62,313 bases of DNA from NCBI GenBank assembly GCA_937930235.1, contig CALGLJ010000084.1, forward strand, positions 1-62,313, given 5' to 3'. A program made the position numbers and the translations under genes. This document shows, one piece after another, positions 34,931 through 42,369 of the stretch. The notes beneath the pieces are model-generated. The model saw nothing but the letters and a program-made list of their open reading frames with translations. It did not search any database and had not been told where the DNA came from. Positions within the stretch are counted from its first letter, which is position 1. The number at the start of each line of letters is the position of its first letter. The DNA is from an uncultured Verrucomicrobiales bacterium (GTDB lineage Bacteria; Verrucomicrobiota; Verrucomicrobiia; Verrucomicrobiales; Akkermansiaceae).

Positions 34931-36091
34931 CTAGAAATACGCTCGGAAAGCGGCCCAATAAGTGACTGCTTCGAGATCCACTGCAGGTCCGCTGAGATCT
35001 TCGTATTCTACCCCGACCAAGATCTTCGCATTGTGATCCGCAATGTGGTAATTCAGACCAGCATAGAAGGTATGATTATCATCCCCGCGGGCAAATCCTG
35101 CTCCTTCGTTACGAGCCACGGCCAGAGCGCCTCGGCTTCCACTTCCACGAATGACCGCTCCACCATTAGAATGAGCCCACTGGTAGCGGAAAACCGCTTC
35201 AAGCTTGTCTTCTACGATGAACTTACTCGGCATGACCACCACACCGTAGACATTTTCATTGCCAGTATCTCCATAGGTCACGTTTGTGAAGAGCTCCACT
35301 CCTCCAGGGAGTTCCGTGGTGTAGGTGAGCGAAGTTGCCCAGTCGTATGTGAGGACATCATCATCTCCATTCAGCTCGCCTGCATCCGTGTAGATCAGAT
35401 CTGCAATGAATTCCCCATTCAGGGCATCAAACTCGGCACTGGCATAATAGAACTTATCTCCGTCCCACTGTGCCCAGGTCTCGGCATCCCGATCCGTGGA
35501 ATAGACACCAAAATTGTAATCAACCCCATTTTTGGAGAGGCCGATCTTACCGCCGGTAGCGCGATTTGGGGCATAGAAATTATTCAAATTGGTTCGCTCG
35601 ATCGTCTTGATTTTTTTAGATGATGAATGCTCTTCACCACCAAAGGACACTTTGTAACGTCCGTATCCGAGCTTCACATTATCAAAACCGGCAAAGTCTT
35701 TTTTACTATATTCCAGGTAAAGCTCATCCAGATTATCGTAACCAATACTGGTATTGCGGAATCCTCCTTTTTCAATGTTCGCGCGGACTCCAGCTTTGAA
35801 GCCATTTAAGAACTTCACCGATGTTCCAAAGCGAAAGCGGCGTAACTCGCCACCATTCCCACTGAAATCAATACCGTTACTTTCTCCGTCTGTATAGTTC
35901 CACTGATAGTGGGCGCGGCCGAAGAACTTAACCTCTTGAATGAAGGGATTGCTCTTGTCTTTGTAGACTTTACCGATGTTTTTGAGCGTATCAGCCCAAT
36001 CGCCGGCTCCACCAGCGGCAGATGCGACAACAGTAGATGCCGCAAAAGTTACTCCGATCGTCTGGATTAATTTATTTTTCATTTGTGTCAT
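34931..36091 (-). CDS. Phosphate-selective porin (OprP/OprO-like)
   Basis: This 386-residue protein has a signal peptide (residues about 1-26) followed by a short helix-like start (DWADTLKNIGKVYKDK), then alternating amphipathic strands rich in Tyr, Phe and Gly: VKFFGRAHYQWNYTDG, RRFRFGTSVKFLNGFKAGV, LDELYLEYSKKDF, KLGYGRYKVSFGGEEH. It ends in an aromatic residue (WAAFRAYF), the outer-membrane assembly signal. The pattern fits the OprP/OprO porins that admit phosphate under starvation; the Pho box upstream and pst genes next door support this. An ATG at 36082 is an alternative start. Confidence 0.88.
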   Translation of the reverse strand: MTQMKNKLIQTIGVTFAASTVVASAAGGAGDWADTLKNIGKVYKDKSNPFIQEVKFFGRAHYQWNYTDGESNGIDFSGNGGELRRFRFGTSVKFLNGFKAGVRANIEKGGFRNTSIGYDNLDELYLEYSKKDFAGFDNVKLGYGRYKVSFGGEEHSSSKKIKTIERTNLNNFYAPNRATGGKIGLSKNGVDYNFGVYSTDRDAETWAQWDGDKFYYASAEFDALNGEFIADLIYTDAGELNGDDDVLTYDWATSLTYTTELPGGVELFTNVTYGDTGNENVYGVVVMPSKFIVEDKLEAVFRYQWAHSNGGAVIRGSGSRGALAVARNEGAGFARGDDNHTFYAGLNYHIADHNAKILVGVEYEDLSGPAVDLEAVTYWAAFRAYF

Positions 36092-36158
36092 TGAGTCACC
36101 GTTTTTTGGAAACCATGGTGAATTATCACACCTCAGATGTCTCGCGACCTCCCAAATG

Positions 36159-36176
36159 TGACAAAATCTTCACATA
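36159..36176 (-). promoter_or_regulatory. Pho box upstream of the porin
   Basis: Read on the minus strand: ATGTGAA-GATT-TTGTCAC, the same 7+4+7 layout with one mismatch in the first half-site. A GATAAT -10-like hexamer lies about 30 bp downstream (36123-36128), which is further than at pstS. Confidence 0.62.
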
Positions 36177-36394
36177 CCTCACAACTCGATCAAGCGGCGA
36201 GGTCGAAAGGAAATAGGGTGGAGAAAGGGCGATGACAATGGAATTTTACCAACCACCGTATTTGAAGCTCTCCCTCCCCCGAATCTCCATTATCAGATCG
36301 TCAGGAAAAAAGCGCAAAAACAGAATCACCCGGCACACCCAACTGGGGCGAGATGATGTTCTCGCATGGAGAAGGTCAAATCATTTGCCACAAG
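36177..36394. other. Intergenic stretch between porin and panD
   Basis: This stretch separates the porin promoter from the 3' end of panD. I see no domain-bearing reading frame, terminator or repeat in it; a short plus-strand frame from 36232 has no known features and is probably not a gene. Confidence 0.5.
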
Positions 36395-36754
36395 CTACTT
36401 CTCCTCGCAACCAGATGATTTAATAATCTCATTGTTCTCGTTCAGAACATGCCTTCTCGGAGTAATTGGTTGATCAGAAATCGCAAAGGACATAATCGTG
36501 ACGCACTCGCCTTTTTTGATGAGATGGGCGGCGCCGCCATTCATAATAATGTGACCAGTTCCTTCTGGCCCGCGTTGGGCATACGTCTCCAGACGCCCTC
36601 CTGCAGTCATCGAAGTCACGAGGACTCGCTCTCCCTCCCAAAAACCTGCGGCATCCATGAGGTCACCAGGAATTTCAATACTCCCTTCATAGTCGATATC
36701 GGCTTGTTTAATGATCGCCCGATGAAGTTTTGATTTCAAAAGCACTCGCTGCAT
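36395..36754 (-). CDS. panD: Aspartate 1-decarboxylase
   Basis: PanD makes beta-alanine for pantothenate and CoA. The 119-residue product MQRVLLKSKLHRAIIKQADI... contains the self-cleavage site YEGS (Gly-Ser, giving the pyruvoyl group on the Ser), LMDAAGFWEGERVLV, GGRLETY and GTGHIIMNGGAAHLIKKGE, which match the family throughout. The open frame extends 27 residues upstream (to 36835), but the ATG at 36754 is the usual start. It is divergent from rnc. Confidence 0.93.
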   Translation of the reverse strand: MQRVLLKSKLHRAIIKQADIDYEGSIEIPGDLMDAAGFWEGERVLVTSMTAGGRLETYAQRGPEGTGHIIMNGGAAHLIKKGECVTIMSFAISDQPITPRRHVLNENNEIIKSSGCEEK

Positions 36755-36840
36755 GGAAGGCACACAAATAGGTAAATCCTCTGGGGTCAAGCGATGAAAC
36801 AAGAGATTCACCTCCTTCCTCAGAAATCTCACCATCGACG

Positions 36841-37587
36841 ATGGAGAATGTCATGCGCGGTAATTCCTGCTTCCCCCCTTTTGAAAACTTCGTAATGATG
36901 TGCCAAGTGAGTCGTATTGAGGAACAACTGGATTACCAATTTAAGGATCAATCCCTCCTGAAAGAGGCTCTTTCTCACCCCAGTCTTTCATCAGAAATTC
37001 GCCCCGCACCTCCTGATAATCAACGCTTAGAATATCTTGGAGATGCGGTCCTAGAGCTTGTCATTAGCAGCTACCTTTATAAGCACTTTCCTCTTTGCCA
37101 AGAGGGACCGTTGACCAAACTCCGCGCAAGCATCGTCTCAAGAAACGCCCTCGCTGGGGCTGCCGGACGCTTGAATCTCGGTTCTCAACTTTATTTAAGC
37201 AAAGGAGAAGAAGGAAGTGGCGGGAGAACCCGACCTTCAAATCTTGCCGATGCCATCGAGGCGCTCATTGGCGCGATTTATCTCGATGGTGGCATTGAAA
37301 CCGCCAACACCATCATCTTGAGACTTCTCTCTGAGGAGCTGCAGCATCTCGATCCCGATGAAGCTCAGGGCAACACCAAAGGGGAATTACAAGAAATTCT
37401 CCAAAGCGTCACTCCGGAAGCGCCCATTTATAAAATCATCGAGCAGGAAGGACCACCGCACGATCGCACCTTTACTTCCAGTGTCTTCTGGAAAGGAACA
37501 GAACTTGGTCGCGGGGTTGGGGCAAGTAAGAAAATAGCGGAAGCAAAAGCTGCCGGAGAAGCCCTAAAAGCACGACGGTGGGAGTGA
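36841..37587 (+). CDS. rnc: Ribonuclease III
   Basis: RNase III cuts double-stranded RNA in rRNA maturation and regulation. The catalytic domain shows ALSHPSLSSEI, the signature NQRLEYLGDAVLELVIS with acidic catalytic residues, and ADAIEALIGAIYLDGG; a C-terminal dsRNA-binding domain follows from about residue 172 (GNTKGELQEILQS... GVGASKKIAEAKAAGEAL). Several in-frame ATGs occur (36841, 36853, 36895, 36898). The conserved part begins at IEEQLDYQF near residue 26, so a downstream start is quite possible. Confidence 0.93.
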   Translation: MENVMRGNSCFPPFENFVMMCQVSRIEEQLDYQFKDQSLLKEALSHPSLSSEIRPAPPDNQRLEYLGDAVLELVISSYLYKHFPLCQEGPLTKLRASIVSRNALAGAAGRLNLGSQLYLSKGEEGSGGRTRPSNLADAIEALIGAIYLDGGIETANTIILRLLSEELQHLDPDEAQGNTKGELQEILQSVTPEAPIYKIIEQEGPPHDRTFTSSVFWKGTELGRGVGASKKIAEAKAAGEALKARRWE

Positions 37588-37668
37588 TCGGCTCGCAATC
37601 AGATTCCAAAGTTCCTCTTCAAAATCACGCCGGAGTTTCCGACCTTCAATGAGCGCCTGGAGCTTCTT

Positions 37669-37706
37669 GAAAAAAAAAGGCCTTTCGCTTTATCGCGAAA
37701 AGCCTT
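37669..37706 (-). terminator. Terminator after the metallopeptidase operon
   Basis: AAGGCCTTTCGC (37677-37688) pairs with GCGAAAAGCCTT (37695-37706) with one mismatch and a six-base loop. On the minus strand it is followed by a run of at least eight T. It lies about 60 bp past the stop of the metallopeptidase gene. Confidence 0.85.
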
Positions 37707-37764
37707 GGGATATGAGCAGGAAGAGCGCTTTACTCGATTGATTCGACTGTCTCTATATTCTTCG

Positions 37765-39534
37765 CTATTGGCGAGTCGCTTCGACTCTGAAGAACGCTTG
37801 AGGTGTGAGCGTGTCGAGATCACCTAGGTTACTGCGCATGAGGTTAATCTCACCACTACCATCTAGGAGCGTTCCTGCGGGGATCACTTCAGGGTTTGGA
37901 TCTGGGAGAGTATCGAGCCGAAGTAGGCGGAAACTCAAATCCACAGCTTGATTACTCAGCGGATAATCGAAGGTCACCTGATTCCCTGCGTTGAGACCGA
38001 TTACGGGGGGCGCTGGAAAGGAGGTGACATCATTTGGGTCCCCTCCAAAGGCATATTCCTCAAGATTTGTGTGACCGTCCAAATCGCCATCATCTTCAGG
38101 ACCATCAGGAGAAGCCTGATTGAGCTGAGCCCAGAGTGCGTAGTCCAGATTTGGGTAAGGAATATTTTGGACATCCCATCCCAGATCTCTCATTACGGTG
38201 AGAGTGACATCAAGAGATGAGGTATCGGCAGGGAAGATATTCAGTGAATCTGGGCGCATGAGGATGCCAGTAGAGGTCAGTCCATCGAAATGAGAAATAG
38301 AACTCCCAGGCGCAAAAGCGAATGGAGTTTGTAAGAACGGTCTTCCCTGGAAAGTGCCAGGTCGGTCACCAGGGGGAAGAAGGGTCAGAGTTTCTCCATT
38401 GGCCAGAGAGCGGAAAGTCTGGCCGTTGGCAAGCGTAATTGCGAGGGTTGGGATGGATAGCCCTGGATCAGTTCCACCCAGCTCAATAATTTGCTGAGGG
38501 TTCGTATTCGCAATCACCACAGCGACTGCACCCGCAATTTCTGCACGAGATGATTTTGTAGAGAAATCGCAACCTCCACGGTCAATGAGGGCGATTTTAC
38601 CTGAGACATCAGCAGCATTAATGATCTCTTCACAGCCATCAGAATTTGGTGCTACCCCATCATCGACTAGCACAATCTCGGCGGTAATGCCGCCAGCGGG
38701 AACTCTGGGACCAAATGTTGCCGTCTCGGCAGGGAAGACCATTCCATCTGAAGTCCGCGTAATCGTTGCAAGATTATCACCATTGTTAATTTGGCTCTGA
38801 GATCCGATTTGAGTATTGCGCCCTCCCCATACCGTAAGGGGGCCAGCCGCCGCTGCTCCGAGGCGTTCCGCACTCGTCAGATCAGCCCATGATTCTCCAG
38901 TAGGGAGATAAGTCATGTTGCGTGTAAAGACATCTGGATTATCAAAAAAGAAATCTCCTGAATCATTATCAATCAAAGCACTAAATCCAAGACCATGTGC
39001 AATTTCATGTAGCATTGTTCGGAAAAAAAATGGGATCCCAGGAGTGGGAGGAGGAGAATCAATCCCATAGTACATACTGGCTGTTGTAACACAATTCCCT
39101 GCATCAATCTCAGCATTAATCCGAACGCTTATTTCAGAGCGGGCGGGATCAAGATCTTCTTCGGCGAGGTGATTCGCCAAGGCTGAGCCATAAAAAGTAT
39201 CACTGAGCGGTGCCCCGGGAAAATTTTGGAATGCACTGATCGTACTAGCTCCCGCAATTACTGCGCCTAAGGCGCTACAGGGTAAAGACTCAAATCTTGC
39301 GTCAATGACCACGGGGCCTTTGGGATTGAGGTGAGATTGCCAAATTTCAACGGCCCGCTCCATTGCGATTCGCCTTTGTTCACCAAGCGTAGTTCCCATG
39401 TTTCCAGCCACGGGAGTCCTTGCTTCCTCGGAGAAAAACCCTGTTCCCGGAGCATCGAGATAGTTCAAGCTGATTTGCGCTGATGCTTGCGCGGTGATGA
39501 GTCCAAAAAGTAGGAAAAAATAAGATTTTTTCAT
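37765..39534 (-). CDS. Secreted zinc metallopeptidase with inserted PA domain
   Basis: This 589-residue protein has a signal peptide (FFLLFGLITAQASA) and a zinc motif HEIAHGLGF at about residues 170-178. A third zinc ligand is probably the His of SISHFDG, near residue 410, followed by an ILMRP Met-turn-like segment and a VMRDLGWDV block. Between the two motifs is a protease-associated domain (about 255-385; GKIALIDRGGCDFSTKS). The C terminus has DGDLDGHTNLEEYAFGGDPND and ends QAFFRVEATRQ, the tail module also seen at 1016 and 20395. It is the last gene of an operon with the redoxin at 39911-40558; its start overlaps the upstream gene by 4 bp. Confidence 0.8.
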   Translation of the reverse strand: MKKSYFFLLFGLITAQASAQISLNYLDAPGTGFFSEEARTPVAGNMGTTLGEQRRIAMERAVEIWQSHLNPKGPVVIDARFESLPCSALGAVIAGASTISAFQNFPGAPLSDTFYGSALANHLAEEDLDPARSEISVRINAEIDAGNCVTTASMYYGIDSPPPTPGIPFFFRTMLHEIAHGLGFSALIDNDSGDFFFDNPDVFTRNMTYLPTGESWADLTSAERLGAAAAGPLTVWGGRNTQIGSQSQINNGDNLATITRTSDGMVFPAETATFGPRVPAGGITAEIVLVDDGVAPNSDGCEEIINAADVSGKIALIDRGGCDFSTKSSRAEIAGAVAVVIANTNPQQIIELGGTDPGLSIPTLAITLANGQTFRSLANGETLTLLPPGDRPGTFQGRPFLQTPFAFAPGSSISHFDGLTSTGILMRPDSLNIFPADTSSLDVTLTVMRDLGWDVQNIPYPNLDYALWAQLNQASPDGPEDDGDLDGHTNLEEYAFGGDPNDVTSFPAPPVIGLNAGNQVTFDYPLSNQAVDLSFRLLRLDTLPDPNPEVIPAGTLLDGSGEINLMRSNLGDLDTLTPQAFFRVEATRQ

Positions 39535-39860
39535 CTGACAACGGGGGTCTGGGTTTGGGGAGCAGCATGTCTTTGCTCAATGATCCCCTCGAGTCCTTGC
39601 TCGTCACCACGAACACAGGAAATTGTTCTTGAGTCATCGGCTGCCCGCACCAACACGCTGTAGTGCATTGGCATATTCTCGAGGGAAACTCGTTCCATCC
39701 CATTCGCATAGTGTTCGACTTCCACGATTTTACCATTATGCAGTGTCGTGCTGAATGTTGACCCCGAAGATGGCGAATCTTTCTCTGTCGCGTAGACGAT
39801 GACGGAAACCCCAAAGACCGCAGTAGCGATCAGGGATATCTTTAGTGGACTAAATTTCAT
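39531..39860 (-). CDS. Small secreted or membrane-anchored protein
   Basis: This 109-residue protein has a basic start and one hydrophobic stretch (ISLIATAVFGVSVIVYATE) that may be a signal peptide or anchor. The mature part has a short beta-like HNGKIVEVEHYANGMERVSLENM segment and a single Cys (ISCVRGDEQ). I do not recognise the family. It lies between the redoxin and the metallopeptidase, overlapping the latter start by 4 bp, so it is probably coexpressed and may help that enzyme (inference). Confidence 0.65.
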   Translation of the reverse strand: MKFSPLKISLIATAVFGVSVIVYATEKDSPSSGSTFSTTLHNGKIVEVEHYANGMERVSLENMPMHYSVLVRAADDSRTISCVRGDEQGLEGIIEQRHAAPQTQTPVVR

Positions 39861-39910
39861 AAAATTCGGTGATTAAATATTGAACTGTTTAAGACAAATG
39901 ACTCACATCA

Positions 39911-40558
39911 TTACTTGGCATTGAGAGCTTCTTCTTGAACCGCCTTTTTCTGTGGTTCCACTTTTTCTTTTGCTTCTGGCTCGGCCACGGGAGCATCCGT
40001 GGACGCATTTCCTTCAAGCTTTGCCACGGCAGCTTCGACTCGTTCTTGGTATTTAGTCAAACCATCTCCACCGTGGAAAGGTCCTCCCATATTATGATGC
40101 AGCATTGTGCCATTCTCATCAAAAATAAGGTAGTAAGGAACGTATCGCGCTCCGATGGGGTAAGACGTTCTGGACATGACTGAAAAATTTTCGAGATCAG
40201 GAGTCCACCCCGCTTTTTCCAAATCCTTCAACATTCTCGATCCACCCCATGATTGATAGTGGGAGGCGATGAGTCGAAACGGCTTTCCTTCCATTTTTTT
40301 GGCCAAACTGACCATGCCGGGAGTGACCCGGACGCAGCCTGGTCAGGAACCCCAGAGCACAAGCAGGACAATCTTACCTTTCAGATCTTCGGCTTTCGAT
40401 ATCTTTGGCCCCGCAATATGTTTTCCCCAAACGATTTCGGAGCTGGTTTTCGGTGGCTTAGGAGCTTCTTCGGCCTTTTTTCCCTCTTCGGCGTGACAAG
40501 TCATGCTGAAAAGGAGAGTTGAGGCCATTGCGGCTAGGAATGGTACTTTTTGGAACAT
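39911..40558 (-). CDS. Thioredoxin-like protein with in-frame UGA: probable selenoprotein (UxxC)
   Basis: The 215-codon frame is open except for TGA at 40343-40345 (residue 72). Before it: a signal peptide (MFQKVPFLAAMASTLLFSMTCHA), a Glu/Lys/Pro linker and the strand GKIVLLVLWGS. After it: PGCVRVTPGMVSLAKKM and a thioredoxin-like second half with the cis-Pro strand RYVPYYLIFDENG. The stop sits exactly where the first Cys of CxxC belongs, giving U-P-G-C. A SECIS-like hairpin follows the UGA. GGGAG upstream supports the ATG at 40558. It would be a periplasmic thiol/selenol oxidoreductase heading the operon with the small protein and metallopeptidase. Alternatives are a nonsense mutation or a sequencing error of TGC/TGT. 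Ordinary TGA stops elsewhere exclude UGA as Trp. Confidence 0.75.
40308..40346 (-). promoter_or_regulatory. Putative bacterial SECIS element
   Basis: On the minus strand the UGA (40345-40343) is followed by 11 nt, then the stem CCGGG/CCCGG (40331-40327 with 40321-40317) with a UCACU loop. A perfect 7-bp outer stem, CUGACCA (40346-40340, containing the UGA) with UGGUCAG (40314-40308), closes the 39-nt structure. Spacing and a G-U at the top of the stem-loop are like the element in E. coli fdhF as I recall it. Confidence 0.7.
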
Positions 40559-40726
40559 CGCTTTACTCCCGCAAGAAGGAGCCAAATGCTGGTCTTGTCT
40601 AGAGGAAAAAGCAAAAATCTCCTCTCTTGGCGAGCGACTTTAACTCCCAAAAAAGCCTGCAAAGCCTCATTCGTTCTTCAACTCATCTTAAGGGCACCTC
40701 CGGAAACCTGCTTTCGATCAGAACAA

Positions 40727-42133
40727 TTACGAATACATCATCAAGATTGAATCCACGGCTTTTTCTTGATGCATGATTTCAGAAAAAATCACGAGAGGAG
40801 TCCCTGGTTCAATATCGCGTTTGGTCCGAAGAAGCTCCACCGCTGCCGCTACGGTATCGCGCGGGATGTCAAAAAATGGAATTTGGAACGTCCTCACTCC
40901 CCGAGAAAGCGTCAGTCCGGCACAAATCTCGCTCTGCGGAGAAAAGGCAAAAATGGAAGATCGGGGCCTTAAGAGAGCCGCTTGATGCGCGGTTCTTCCC
41001 GATTTAGTGAAGACGATCAGTAACGCTTTGGGGATGGAATCGGTGAGATTGACTGCGGCTTGAATCGTTTTCTGCTTATCGGTTTTGAGCGACACCTCTT
41101 TTCCATAGCCCATTCCCCCCGAACGCTCGATTCGTCTCGCCACCCGATCCATCAGCTCGACACAGCGCACGGGATATTTTCCCACCGTCGTCTCCCCCGA
41201 AAGCATGATCGCATCCGCTTCTTCATACACCGCGTTTGAAACATCCGTGACTTCCGCTCTCGTGGGAGTGGGATTCACAATCATAGACTCAAGCATATGA
41301 GTCGCCACGATGACTCGGGTCCCCATCTGATGACAGCGCTTCACGATCCGCCGCTGAATAATTGGGAGTTCCTCTACATGCACTTCGATCCCGAGATCTC
41401 CACGGGCTACCATGATCACATCCGATTCCTGAATAATATCATCCAGATGTTTCATCGCCTCTTGATCCTCTAATTTTGAGACAATCTGCGCATCTCCCCC
41501 TTCACGATGAAGCACTGACCGTAACTCACGCACATGGCTTGCATCTCTGACAAAAGATCCCGCAACGAAGTCCGCCTGACACTCTGCTGCCACTTTGATA
41601 TCAGCATGGTCTTTCTCAGTAAGAGCGGGCAGATTCAAACGAATACCCGGTAAATTAATGTGCCTCCGTGATCCCATTGACCCAGGAGTAATGACCGAGC
41701 ACGTCACCCGGTCGCTCGTCACCTGCTCCACCTTGACTAACATTTCCCCGTTATCGACGATGATTTCATCACCTACGGAAACATCATTGATCAAACCCTC
41801 ATAATTCACCGTCGTTGATTTCTCGATCTCAGGCGCGGCATTTTCTAAGCGGAATTCTACCAATTCCCCCTTCGCCAATTGCATCTTCTCATCCAAATCA
41901 CCGGTGCGAATTGAGGGCCCTTGAAGATCAAATAGCACCCCAACTGTTTTCCCAACTTCCGAAGCAACAGTGCGGATGCGAGTTACGATTTCTCGACACC
42001 AATCATGTCTCGCATGACTCATATTGAGGCGAAACACATCCGCCCCTGCTAAAATCATCTTTCGCAACATTTCTGCTGATTCAGTTGCAGGCCCTAGCGT
42101 ACAAATAATCCTCGTCTTCCTCACCATTGCCAT
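40727..42133 (-). CDS. pyk: Pyruvate kinase
   Basis: Pyruvate kinase converts phosphoenolpyruvate and ADP to pyruvate and ATP. The 468-residue sequence begins RKTRIICTLGPATES and has NMSHARHDW, LFDLQGPSIRTGD, the B domain, IVSKLEDQEAMKHLDDII (active-site Lys and Glu), MVARGDLGIEV, RVIVATHMLESMI and AIMLSGETTVGKYPVRCVELM, then the C-terminal regulatory domain. The first few residues (MAMVRK) allow ATG 42133 or 42127. It is divergent from pheT. Confidence 0.95.
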   Translation of the reverse strand: MAMVRKTRIICTLGPATESAEMLRKMILAGADVFRLNMSHARHDWCREIVTRIRTVASEVGKTVGVLFDLQGPSIRTGDLDEKMQLAKGELVEFRLENAAPEIEKSTTVNYEGLINDVSVGDEIIVDNGEMLVKVEQVTSDRVTCSVITPGSMGSRRHINLPGIRLNLPALTEKDHADIKVAAECQADFVAGSFVRDASHVRELRSVLHREGGDAQIVSKLEDQEAMKHLDDIIQESDVIMVARGDLGIEVHVEELPIIQRRIVKRCHQMGTRVIVATHMLESMIVNPTPTRAEVTDVSNAVYEEADAIMLSGETTVGKYPVRCVELMDRVARRIERSGGMGYGKEVSLKTDKQKTIQAAVNLTDSIPKALLIVFTKSGRTAHQAALLRPRSSIFAFSPQSEICAGLTLSRGVRTFQIPFFDIPRDTVAAAVELLRTKRDIEPGTPLVIFSEIMHQEKAVDSILMMYS

Positions 42134-42369
42134 GTCGCAAGCATGTCACGTACCGAGCTACGGCTCAAATTACAAATGCCCGATTTCCCGAAATAAAGAT
42201 CGAGCATTTTCACAAACTCCCTTGACAAGCGATTGAGGGACACATTCTGACATTCTTTCCCTATCAGATTCCCAATCGATAAGATCTGAGCTCTCCTTCT
42301 CCCATTCTCACCTCATTTCTAAAGCTGAAGAGTTGACAGAATCCTATTCCCTACAAGACTCTCCGCCCC

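Noticed and set aside
40343-40345. UGA read as tryptophan (alternative genetic code)
   Set aside because: Many genes in the window end in TGA at proper family lengths, such as phoB, which overlaps phoR by ATGA. A Trp here would also leave the CxxC motif without its first cysteine.
39911-40585. Two separate short genes on either side of the UGA
   Set aside because: Each half alone lacks a complete thioredoxin fold. Together they give one normal-length protein in one frame, and the second part has no sign of its own ribosome binding site.
42333-42360. Sigma-70 promoter for pheT (TTGACA with AAGACT)
   Set aside because: The -35 is perfect, but the -10 is poor and would put the start only a few bases from the ATG, so I do not list it as a feature.
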